Shown: piece by piece, positions 1 to 4,963 of the stretch
Numbering within the stretch: position 1 is the stretch's first letter
How the letters are laid out: each line of letters opens with the position of its first letter
NCBI GenBank assembly: GCA_034437895.1
Contig: DAOTTO010000250.1
Coordinates: 1-5,295 of the forward strand
DNA length: 5,295 nucleotides
Direction: 5' to 3'
Source: JANRLJ01 sp034437895
Lineage (GTDB): Bacteria > Chloroflexota > Anaerolineae > Aggregatilineales > Phototrophicaceae
Notes under the pieces: model-generated
Seen by the model: the letters and a program-made list of their open reading frames with translations, nothing else
The model's database searches: none
Told to the model about the DNA's origin: nothing
Made by a program: the position numbers and the translations under genes

Positions 1-1266
1 TTCACCAAAGCCAGCTTTACCGTGACGGAAACGGAATCGATCCCCGCGTTGATGGCGGAGGCATTCAAAACCGCGCTCAGTGGACGACCTGGCCCGGTCT
101 TCATCGAAATGCCATTTGATGTGCTGTTTAATGCCGTCGATGCACCGGACATTCATCCCCGCGTGACGATTGCGCCACTTGAGCCGGAAGTTGGCGCGAT
201 GGCGCAAATCTTCGACTTGCTCCGTGCCGCTAAAAAGCCCGTCATCGTCGCCGGGACGCAGGTCTATTGGGATCAAGGGGCTGATGCGCTGCGTGAACTC
301 ACCGACGCAACTGGAATCCCCGTGCTGACCAACGGCGGCGGACGCGGGACTCTGCCAATGACGCATCCCAACTGTTTTAAATCGGCGCGAGGCAAGGCAC
401 TGCGGGAAGGGGATGTCGTCCTCTTAATCGGCACTCCGCTCGATTTCCGGCTTAAATATGGCAAAGACGGCTGGAATCCTGACAGCAAAATCATCCAGAT
501 TGAAAATGACCCCGCCGAATTGAATCATAATCGTACGGCGGAAGTTGCAATTTGTGCGGATTCGCGCTTGATACTGGAAGCGCTGGTTGAAGGTTTACAA
601 GGGCTGCGCTGGGATGAGTGGGGGCGCGACTTGCGCGAAGATGAAGATAAGAAAAACGCCCAGCTTGAGACATGGAAGACGCTGCCGGATGTGCCGATCA
701 ATCATTTTAGGATGGGCGGCGCGATCAATGACTTTCTCGACGAAAATACTATTTTAGTCGGGGATGGTGGCGATATCGTGAGTGCCTGCGCGAAGGTGAT
801 CGACCTGACATATCCGGGGCAGTGGCTTGATCCAGGGCCGTTGGGGTGCTTAGGAGTCGGTGCGCCGTTTGCGATTGCGGCGAAACACTTATATCCTGAT
901 AAGCGCGTGTTGATTATCAACGGCGACGGTTCGTTTGGGCTGAACGGATTTGAGTTTGATACGGCGCTCCGTTTTAATCTGCCGATTGTGAGCATCGTCG
1001 GCAACGACTCCGGTTGGGGACAGATTCGTACGCCGCAGGTCAGTATGGTGAGTGAAGAACGGGCGATTGCAACCAAACTCGCGCCCACGCGCTACGATAA
1101 AATCGTCAAGGCGATGGGCGGATATGGGGAGCATGTGGATGATCCAAATGATTTAGGCCATGCTTTGCAGCGGGCATTTGCCAGTGGTCTGCCGGCCTGC
1201 ATTGACGTGACGATTGATCCTCGCGGCATGAGTAAAACGGGCGCAAGTACGCCCTATATTGTGTAA
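1..1266 (+). CDS. ThDP-dependent enzyme, acetolactate synthase large subunit-like (IlvG/ILVBL type), 5'-truncated
   Basis: The frame is open from base 1, so the gene starts upstream and the GTG at 22 is only an internal Val codon; 421 residues are visible of the usual ~550. The fragment starts at the end of the N-terminal PYR domain (SGRPGPVFIEMP). The central ThDP domain follows (about residues 65-205, with GGGRGTLP and PLDFRLKYG), then the C-terminal PP domain with the ThDP/Mg motif GDG at 308-310 and, 24 residues later, N335-D336. The runs GDGGD...GPLGCLG and PLDFRL resemble, from memory, mycobacterial IlvG and vertebrate ILVBL (HACL2) more than true biosynthetic acetolactate synthases. 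The family does ThDP-dependent C-C bond formation or cleavage on 2-keto acids or 2-hydroxyacyl-CoA; the substrate cannot be told here, and the catalytic Glu of the PYR domain is off-window. No small regulatory subunit gene follows. It is probably the first visible gene of an operon with the DedA gene 9 nt downstream. Confidence 0.88.
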   Translation, partial: FTKASFTVTETESIPALMAEAFKTALSGRPGPVFIEMPFDVLFNAVDAPDIHPRVTIAPLEPEVGAMAQIFDLLRAAKKPVIVAGTQVYWDQGADALRELTDATGIPVLTNGGGRGTLPMTHPNCFKSARGKALREGDVVLLIGTPLDFRLKYGKDGWNPDSKIIQIENDPAELNHNRTAEVAICADSRLILEALVEGLQGLRWDEWGRDLREDEDKKNAQLETWKTLPDVPINHFRMGGAINDFLDENTILVGDGGDIVSACAKVIDLTYPGQWLDPGPLGCLGVGAPFAIAAKHLYPDKRVLIINGDGSFGLNGFEFDTALRFNLPIVSIVGNDSGWGQIRTPQVSMVSEERAIATKLAPTRYDKIVKAMGGYGEHVDDPNDLGHALQRAFASGLPACIDVTIDPRGMSKTGASTPYIV

Positions 1267-1275
1267 AATGATAAA

Positions 1276-1956
1276 ATGAGCGACTTTGCAAATCAGATTA
1301 TCGGGTTTATTGAAAATTTCGTGGAAGCAATCGGCTATCCGGGTATTTTTCTGGTGATGTTCGCAGAAAATGTCTTTCCACCGATTCCAACCGATCCGCT
1401 GTTGCCGTTTGCCGGAATTTTGGTGGCGGAAGGTAAGCTATCCTTCTTTGGCGTGTGGTTTTCCGCGATTGCAGGCGCGATCATCGGGTCTCTCGTCCTG
1501 TATGGGATCGGTGCGTATGCGGGTGAGAGTGCTGTACGCGCCCTCGTCCGGCGGTATGGCAAATATTTCTCCGTTTCTGAAAATGAACTTGACCGCGCCT
1601 TAAGCCTGTTTGCTAAATATGGCGGCCTATTCGTCTTTATTGGGCGAGCGGTTCCAGTCCTGAGAAGTGCAGTTTCACTTACAGCAGGTATGAGCCGGAT
1701 GCCTATCCCTAAATTTATCGTGTATTCGGCGGCGATGTCTGCCCTCGTAACAGGGTTTTGGACGTATGCCGGATTTGTGCTGGGCGAAAATTGGCGTGAC
1801 ATCTTGGCTGGTTTGGAGCGCTATCAGCCTTTGTTGTTGATAGCGCTAGTAGTGATTGTAATTCTAGGTGTCTACTGGTTTTATCGCCGCCGTGTCCGCC
1901 GCAAAGCCCTTCAAACGCAGGTGCTTTCCAGTGACACAGAAACACCCAATTTTTGA
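1276..1956 (+). CDS. DedA family integral membrane protein (VTT/SNARE-associated domain)
   Basis: A 226-residue inner-membrane protein of normal DedA length. After a short amphipathic N terminus comes the family's re-entrant segment with acidic residues E31 (AEN) and D40 (PIPTDPLLPFAG). A glycine-rich membrane helix follows (about 60-82), then a polar stretch (about 84-112), and the second conserved block FIGRAVPVLRSAVSLTAG at 121-138, with R124 and R130. Another hydrophobic segment lies at about 147-170 and a last helix at about 185-203, followed by a basic tail (RRRVRRK) expected on the cytoplasmic side. E31/D40 and R124/R130 match the acidic and arginine pairs reported as essential in E. 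coli DedA proteins such as YqjA. The family is linked to phospholipid (undecaprenyl phosphate, PE) translocation and membrane homeostasis; the substrate here is unknown. There is no Shine-Dalgarno site before the ATG, and the gene sits 9 nt after the ThDP-enzyme stop, so translational coupling is likely. Confidence 0.93.
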   Translation: MSDFANQIIGFIENFVEAIGYPGIFLVMFAENVFPPIPTDPLLPFAGILVAEGKLSFFGVWFSAIAGAIIGSLVLYGIGAYAGESAVRALVRRYGKYFSVSENELDRALSLFAKYGGLFVFIGRAVPVLRSAVSLTAGMSRMPIPKFIVYSAAMSALVTGFWTYAGFVLGENWRDILAGLERYQPLLLIALVVIVILGVYWFYRRRVRRKALQTQVLSSDTETPNF

Positions 1957-1959
1957 TCG

Positions 1960-1987
1960 TAATTTAACGAAATCTTCGTTAAGATTA
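1960..1987 (+). terminator. Hairpin just after the dedA-like stop codon
   Basis: A perfect 8-bp inverted repeat (TTAACGAA at 1964-1971, TTCGTTAA at 1975-1982) with a 3-nt loop begins 7 nt after the stop. With G1983 bulged, TAAT (1960-1963) pairs with ATTA (1984-1987), giving 12 bp in all. The stem is AT-rich and no clear U-tract follows, so it is not a canonical intrinsic terminator. It may mark or protect the 3' end of the ThDP enzyme-DedA transcript. Confidence 0.35.
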
Positions 1988-2013
1988 TAGCAAGTCGCTT
2001 GTAATTTCTAACA

Positions 2014-2043
2014 TTGTACCCCGACGGTTCAATTTCCTATATT
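2014..2043 (+). promoter_or_regulatory. Candidate sigma-70-type promoter of the SDR gene
   Basis: The -35 candidate is TTGTAC (2014-2019), 3 of 6 matches to TTGACA. The -10 candidate is TATATT (2038-2043), 5 of 6 matches to TATAAT. The spacer is 18 nt. A start of transcription near 2050 would leave a leader of about 27 nt that keeps the AGGAG at 2064-2068. The promoter lies just after the DedA hairpin, which supports the SDR gene as its own unit. Confidence 0.45.
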
Positions 2044-2076
2044 CTCTTCATCTACTTCAAAACAGGAGCGCTTGGT

Positions 2077-2835
2077 ATGGGACAATTTGATGGGAAAGTT
2101 GTTTTAGTTACGGGTGGTAGTTCCGGCATCGGTCAGTCGGCGGCGATTTTGTTGGCAGGTCAGGGCGCAAAAATTATGGTTTCTGGCCGAAATGCAGCTA
2201 AAGGGCAGGAAACCGTTGACATTATTCGCAAAAATGGCAAGCAAGCCGATTTTACGCAAGCGAATGTGGTCAATGCGACTGAGGTAGAAGCGCTAATCGC
2301 CGCGACGATCAAATCCTTCGGGCGTTTAGATCATGTCGTCCATAGTGCGGGGGCAGTTGGTAGTGTCGCCAACACAGTCGATTGTACAGAGGAAAATTGG
2401 CAGGATGTTATCCAGACGAATATTACGGGTGCATGGCATGTGATGAAATATGCCATCCCCGAAATCCTCAAAGTTGGCGGTGGTTCGATTGTGAACATCG
2501 CGTCCGTAATTGGTGTGATCGCTTTCCCCGGCCTACCCGCCTATACCGCCAGTAAAGCCGGCATGATTGCGCTGACTAAAACCACCGCACTGGAATATGC
2601 CAAACAGAACATCCGTGTCAATGTTATTTGCCCTGGCTCGATTCGTACCCCCATGTTTATGGATTTCTCTGGCGGCACACCTGAATCCGAAGTGTACATG
2701 GCGAGTTTTCACCCGATGGGACGTATCGGCGAACCGAATGAAGTCGCCAGCGCAATCGAGTGGCTGCTTTCAGACGGAGCATCTTTTGTGACCGGACATG
2801 TTCTGCCCGTTGCGGGTGGTTGGGAAGTTCCCTGA
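2077..2835 (+). CDS. Classical short-chain dehydrogenase/reductase (SDR, FabG-like)
   Basis: A 252-residue cytosolic NAD(P)-dependent oxidoreductase of typical classical-SDR length. The Rossmann cofactor motif TGGSSGIG is at residues 12-19. SGRN at 36-39 places an Arg after strand beta-2, which favours NADP(H). HSAG at 89-92 replaces the usual NNAG. The catalytic tetrad is N115, S143, Y156 and K160 (YTASK), and CPGSIRTP is the conserved loop after strand beta-6. The C terminus (DGASFVTGHVLPVAGG) is the usual cofactor/tetramer segment. The ATG at 2077 is chosen because AGGAG (2064-2068) lies 8 nt upstream and the protein then begins directly at the Rossmann strand. An in-frame TTG at 2014 would add 21 residues with no homology look and overlaps the likely promoter. 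Substrate is not deducible; FabG-like 3-oxoacyl reductases and sugar or alcohol dehydrogenases share this pattern. Confidence 0.93.
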   Translation: MGQFDGKVVLVTGGSSGIGQSAAILLAGQGAKIMVSGRNAAKGQETVDIIRKNGKQADFTQANVVNATEVEALIAATIKSFGRLDHVVHSAGAVGSVANTVDCTEENWQDVIQTNITGAWHVMKYAIPEILKVGGGSIVNIASVIGVIAFPGLPAYTASKAGMIALTKTTALEYAKQNIRVNVICPGSIRTPMFMDFSGGTPESEVYMASFHPMGRIGEPNEVASAIEWLLSDGASFVTGHVLPVAGGWEVP

Positions 2836-2851
2836 TTAATGTTTAATCGGG
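2831..2851 (+). terminator. Short hairpin overlapping the SDR stop codon
   Basis: CCTGATTAA (2831-2839) can pair with TTAATCGGG (2843-2851) around a 3-nt loop, giving nine pairs including one G-U. The TGA stop is inside the 5' arm. No U-tract follows, so termination would be inefficient; SDR transcripts could continue to the strong terminator at 3078-3103. Confidence 0.3.
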
Positions 2852-2880
2852 TCAGAAAGTACGCTTTAATATCATAAGGG

Positions 2881-2919
2881 TGCAAATCTCTATAAAATTC
2901 TACACAAATCTAATTTGCA
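2881..2919. repeat. CAAAT repeat array (operator-like) overlapping the -35 of the small RNA promoter
   Basis: CAAATCT occurs at 2883-2889 and again at 2905-2911, a direct repeat with a 22-bp period (about two helical turns). The second copy forms a compact palindrome CAAATctaATTTG (2905-2917). The outer arms TGCAAAT (2881-2887) and ATTTGCA (2913-2919) are also perfect inverted repeats whose centres are 32 bp apart. The right arm overlaps the -35 hexamer at 2915-2920. Such phased half-sites are typical of a dimeric or cooperative DNA-binding regulator, but the region is AT-rich and no protein is identified. Confidence 0.45.
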
Positions 2920-2943
2920 TTCGCAGAAAAATCGTGCTATAGT
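2915..2943 (+). promoter_or_regulatory. Extended -10 promoter of the small transcript
   Basis: The -35 is TTGCAT (2915-2920), the spacer exactly 17 nt, and the -10 TATAGT (2938-2943) matches 5 of 6. TG at 2935-2936 gives an extended -10 (TGC-TATAGT). The upstream sequence is AT-rich, as in an UP element. Transcription should begin near 2950. There is no long ORF downstream on this strand before the terminator at 3078, so the promoter appears dedicated to the small RNA. Confidence 0.65.
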
Positions 2944-2967
2944 ATTTTTATCGATGGCTTAGTTACG

Positions 2968-2978
2968 AGGAGGTGATC
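2968..2978 (+). promoter_or_regulatory. Unusually strong ribosome binding site
   Basis: AGGAGGTGATC is an 11-nt perfect complement to the common 3' tail of bacterial 16S rRNA (GATCACCTCCT). All other start sites in this window use four to six matching bases at most. The spacing from the end of GGAGG to the ATG at 2985 is 11 nt, slightly long but workable. Confidence 0.7.
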
Positions 2979-2984
2979 GACATT

Positions 2985-3017
2985 ATGTTAGTCAATCTTG
3001 GGGGCACGTACCTCTAA
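2985..3017 (+). CDS. Candidate leader peptide or small ORF (10 codons, MLVNLGGTYL)
   Basis: ATG at 2985 follows the near-perfect ribosome-binding site, and TAA at 3015-3017 ends the frame after ten codons. The 3' half of the ORF forms the 5' arm of the long hairpin (2998-3014), and the stop codon sits at the base of its apical loop. A ribosome reaching the stop would therefore melt the stem completely. There is no run of a single amino acid such as a biosynthetic attenuator would show, and the peptide has no recognisable family. Translation is inferred from the ribosome-binding site only. Confidence 0.45.
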   Translation: MLVNLGGTYL

Positions 3018-3054
3018 CACTCCTTCGGGATAGCACACGAGGTGCGTCCCACCC

Positions 3055-3071
3055 AAAAAAGCAGATTCTGC
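3055..3071 (-). terminator. Weak intrinsic terminator candidate for the GNAT gene
   Basis: On the minus strand, GCAG-AAT-CTGC (3071-3061) is followed immediately by six T (3060-3055), starting 6 nt after the GNAT stop. The 4-bp stem is short for a terminator, but the larger inverted repeat beyond it (3056-2998) could help stop polymerase. Confidence 0.35.
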
Positions 3072-3076
3072 ACAAC

Positions 3077-3652
3077 TCAGCCCTTCGGGGCTGTTTTGTT
3101 TTTAAGGGCATCATAATCCTCACGCAAAATGCTGTAGTAGGATGTATCGCGGTAACGTTCCCAACGATACCAATGTTGGCGCAGTGTGCCTTCGTAGGTC
3201 ATGCCGATTTTCTGCATCACTTTGCCCGAAGCGGGATTATCGGTAAAGTGCGAGGCATAAATGCGATTTAGGCCGAGTTCTTCAAAACCAAAAATCATCA
3301 CGCGCCGGGCTGCTTCCGAGACATAACCATTGCCCCAAAAAGGGATACCGAGCCAATAGCCGATTTCGGCGCGATGATGTTCCTTACGCGGGTGCAGACC
3401 AATAACGCCAATCAGGTTATCGGACGGCTTGGCAGTAATTGCAAAGACAAAATCTTCCCGTGCATTTATCGCATCCTGCATCTTCTCGATAAATTCTACC
3501 GCGCCATCTTCGGGATAGGGATGCGGCATGGTAAGCAAATTGGCGGCGATTTCGGGGTGATCCGCCAACTGTCGAATATTGGTCGCATCGGTCATTTCTA
3601 GTGGGCGTAAAATCAGGCGCTCAGTTTCCAAACGAGGTAAGTGCGAATTCAT
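3077..3652 (-). CDS. GNAT family N-acetyltransferase, RimJ/RimL-like (Acetyltransf_3)
   Basis: A 191-residue cytosolic acetyl-CoA-dependent acetyltransferase. The N terminus has the family hallmark LETERLILRPL (8-18). The core follows: a beta-4 strand NLIGVIGLHP (79-88), EIGYWLG (96-102), and the acetyl-CoA pyrophosphate loop with W106-G-N-G-Y110 before helix SEAARRVMIFGFEELG. NPASGKVMQKIGM (139-151) is the conserved Asn-to-Ser/helix motif. RimJ/RimL relatives acetylate ribosomal protein N-termini, but most genomic copies have unknown or small-molecule substrates. The ATG at 3652 is supported by AAAGGA 7 nt upstream. A possible -10 (TATTAT, 3692-3687) lacks a good -35. The last codons (KTAPKG-stop) are encoded within the opposite-strand terminator hairpin, so the C-terminal tail may be shaped by that RNA element rather than by protein function. 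Confidence 0.92.
   Translation of the reverse strand: MNSHLPRLETERLILRPLEMTDATNIRQLADHPEIAANLLTMPHPYPEDGAVEFIEKMQDAINAREDFVFAITAKPSDNLIGVIGLHPRKEHHRAEIGYWLGIPFWGNGYVSEAARRVMIFGFEELGLNRIYASHFTDNPASGKVMQKIGMTYEGTLRQHWYRWERYRDTSYYSILREDYDALKNKTAPKG
3078..3103 (+). terminator. Strong intrinsic terminator of the small transcript
   Basis: CAGCCC (3078-3083), a TTCG tetraloop and GGGCTG (3088-3093) form a perfect 6-bp GC-rich stem, followed by TTTTGTTTTT (3094-3103). This is a canonical Rho-independent terminator on the plus strand. It lies inside the 3' coding end of the convergent GNAT gene and includes that gene's stop codon. Confidence 0.9.
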
Positions 3653-3710
3653 AGATTATTCCTTTGAAGAATAAGAAGACTTGCTCATAATATCGGACTG
3701 ATTTACGGTA

Positions 3711-3756
3711 CGGACAGGCAGCATAATGATGACGCTCTTTAACATACTCCTGTCCG
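3711..3756. repeat. 8-bp perfect inverted repeat between the Rieske and GNAT genes
   Basis: CGGACAGG (3711-3718) and CCTGTCCG (3749-3756) are perfect inverted copies separated by 30 nt, in the 112-bp gap upstream of the GNAT gene. The left arm covers the place where a -35 would lie for the candidate TATTAT -10 at 3692-3687. There is no T-run on either side, so an intrinsic terminator is unlikely; a spaced operator or a stabilising 3' structure for the Rieske mRNA are alternatives. Confidence 0.4.
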
Positions 3757-3764
3757 CGATTCTA

Positions 3765-4892
3765 TCACCGCGTCAGATATTCATGTACCAGCGTTTGGAA
3801 GTGATGCACACCGTTCTCGCGCTTGACGGAGAAGCGCCCTCGATCATACGAGCGCGAGGTTAAACCCTTCTGTACGATCTCACAGATTTCAATGTCTTCC
3901 TGCTGGATTTCGTCGCTGAAGGCGATGGTCTGCTGCATACTTTCCCAGCCTTCACCTGTGCCGGGTTCTTCAAAATACCACTCGAAGATCGTCAGCGTTT
4001 TATCATGTCCGGCAGGTAGGATGATGTTGATCGACATATTATCAGGGTAGATATTCAACATGACGTTGGGGAAAATCCAGTAATAGAGCGCTTCACCTTC
4101 GCCCTCGTCACGGATGTAACGACGGTCACGTCCTTGCACCTGACCTTCGGCGGCAGGACGAATGGGGGCATATTGCGACGAATGATGGCGGAAGGTATCG
4201 ACACGATACTGATCGTAATCAATCTCACGGAACAGTCCCGGATGTGCTGTTGGCAGATGATAGCCTTCCAGATAATTATCGACATAAACCTTCCAATTGC
4301 AGTCGATCAGATAATCGCGTCGCTCGAATTGGCGCATCTGGTCGATTTTAAAACCCTTCGCCGCGATTTCGTCCGCGAGCTGCCCATAGGCCGTCTCGCG
4401 CATCGGCGGCGCGTTGGGGTCAAGATTGACGAAGATGAACGGCCCCCATGCTTCGACCTTCACCGGTGGCAAGCAAACTTCCTGCTTTTGCCAATTTGCC
4501 ACGCCATCGAATTCCGGCGCACCGATTAAGCGCCCATCGAGGCCATACGTCCAGCCATGATACATACATTGCAGGCTCTTACGATTGCCCTTGCCCCGCG
4601 CCACCTGTGCGCCGCGATGACGACAGACGTTATAAAAAGCGCGAAGCTCATTATCCGTGCCGCGTGTGACAACCAACGGTTCGCCCACGACCTCGCAAGC
4701 GAAATAATCACCGGGACGCGCCACCATATCCAACCGTCCGACGGGCTGCCATGTCGTCCAGAAGATTTTTTCTTTTTCCAGTTCAAGGAAAGCCGGATCG
4801 GTATACCAGCGTGAGGGCATCGTTTCCGCACTGGCGAGATCAACAGAAGGCGCGTAATCGGATAAATCAAAGTGAAAACCATTTTGAGTCAT
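3765..4892 (-). CDS. Rieske non-heme iron oxygenase, choline monooxygenase/GbcA-like alpha subunit
   Basis: A complete 375-residue oxygenase subunit. The N-terminal Rieske [2Fe-2S] domain has C90-R-H92 and, 16 residues after H92, C109-x-x-H112 (CMYHGW). The C-terminal catalytic domain begins with CNWKVYVDNYLEGYH; H212 and H217 are the mononuclear iron ligands (E-x2-H-x4-H), and D333 in QEDIEICE is the likely third ligand. The final block (GLTSRSYDRGRFS...GVHHFQTLV) resembles plant choline monooxygenase, bacterial GbcA and stachydrine demethylase more than aromatic dioxygenases such as NdoB. That suggests N-demethylation or hydroxylation of a quaternary amine, but this is a subfamily inference and the substrate is unproven. 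The family needs electrons from a flavin/ferredoxin reductase, and none is encoded here. No beta subunit is present, as expected for this type. The ATG at 4892 has AAGGA (4908-4904) 11 nt upstream. Confidence 0.92.
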   Translation of the reverse strand: MTQNGFHFDLSDYAPSVDLASAETMPSRWYTDPAFLELEKEKIFWTTWQPVGRLDMVARPGDYFACEVVGEPLVVTRGTDNELRAFYNVCRHRGAQVARGKGNRKSLQCMYHGWTYGLDGRLIGAPEFDGVANWQKQEVCLPPVKVEAWGPFIFVNLDPNAPPMRETAYGQLADEIAAKGFKIDQMRQFERRDYLIDCNWKVYVDNYLEGYHLPTAHPGLFREIDYDQYRVDTFRHHSSQYAPIRPAAEGQVQGRDRRYIRDEGEGEALYYWIFPNVMLNIYPDNMSINIILPAGHDKTLTIFEWYFEEPGTGEGWESMQQTIAFSDEIQQEDIEICEIVQKGLTSRSYDRGRFSVKRENGVHHFQTLVHEYLTR

Positions 4893-4921
4893 AAATCTTT
4901 GTATCCTTCGTCTCTTTGTGG

Positions 4922-4949
4922 TTCAATTATCCCTATTATATCGTATAAC
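4922..4949 (+). promoter_or_regulatory. Possible promoter of the methyltransferase gene
   Basis: The -10 candidate TATAAC (4944-4949) matches 5 of 6, with a weak -35 TTCAAT (4922-4927) at 16 nt. Transcription would begin near 4956, leaving a leader of only about 8 nt and cutting into the weak GGAAAG ribosome-binding site (4954-4959). This makes the call tentative. Confidence 0.3.
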
Positions 4950-4963
4950 GAACGGAAAGCCGT
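4935..4963 (-). promoter_or_regulatory. Candidate promoter of the Rieske oxygenase gene
   Basis: On the minus strand, 4940-4935 reads TATAAT, a perfect -10. The hexamer 17 nt upstream (4963-4958, ACGGCT) is a poor -35, so an activator may be needed. Transcription would begin near 4928, giving a leader of about 36 nt with the ribosome-binding site intact. Confidence 0.45.

Larger units (their letters stand above)
2950..3103 (+). ncRNA. Candidate structured small RNA or leader with an embedded 10-codon ORF; family unknown
   Basis: The unit is bounded by an extended -10 promoter and a strong intrinsic terminator, predicting an RNA of about 150 nt. From 5' to 3' it has: TCGAT (2951-2955) able to pair with ATCGA (2976-2980), presenting a ribosome-binding site in or near the loop; a 10-codon ORF (2985-3017); a long imperfect stem between 2998-3014 and 3039-3056 (TTGGG with CCCAA, then ACGTACCTC with GAGGTGCGT, one bulge, one mismatch), whose apical loop holds a TCC-TTCG-GGA mini-hairpin; an A6 run; a 4-bp hairpin (3061-3071); and the terminator. 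I looked for 6S, SRP, tmRNA, RNase P, tRNA and common riboswitch signatures and recognised none. It could be a regulatory RNA, a small-protein mRNA, or a remnant leader. The promoter and terminator are well supported; the function is not. Confidence 0.6.

Noticed and set aside
22..24. GTG as the start codon of the ThDP enzyme
   Set aside because: The frame is open to base 1 and the residues before it continue the family alignment; a start here would remove the whole PYR domain.
702..1088. 128-codon minus-strand ORF inside the ThDP enzyme gene
   Set aside because: It is antisense to the conserved ThDP-binding region; low-complexity Ser/Pro/Thr-rich translation typical of a shadow ORF.
2014..2076. 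TTG-initiated N-terminal extension of the SDR protein
   Set aside because: It overlaps the likely promoter, has no Shine-Dalgarno site, and the ATG at 2077 has AGGAG at 8 nt and a normal SDR N terminus.
2950..3103. tRNA, 6S RNA, SRP RNA, tmRNA or known riboswitch at the small RNA locus
   Set aside because: No cloverleaf, no SRP GGAAGG/AGCAG apical motif, no 6S-type central bubble with paired ends, no tmRNA tRNA-like ends, and no riboswitch consensus that I could recognise; a covariance-model search remains decisive.
3711..3756. Inverted repeat as an intrinsic terminator of the Rieske gene
   Set aside because: The loop is 30 nt and no T-run follows on the minus strand.
4134..4529. 131-codon plus-strand ORF inside the Rieske gene
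   Set aside because: It is antisense to a fully conserved Rieske coding region, with no ribosome-binding site or recognisable domain; a shadow frame.
4526..4882. 118-codon minus-strand ORF in another frame of the Rieske gene
   Set aside because: It overlaps the Rieske cluster codons in the wrong frame and has no domain character.
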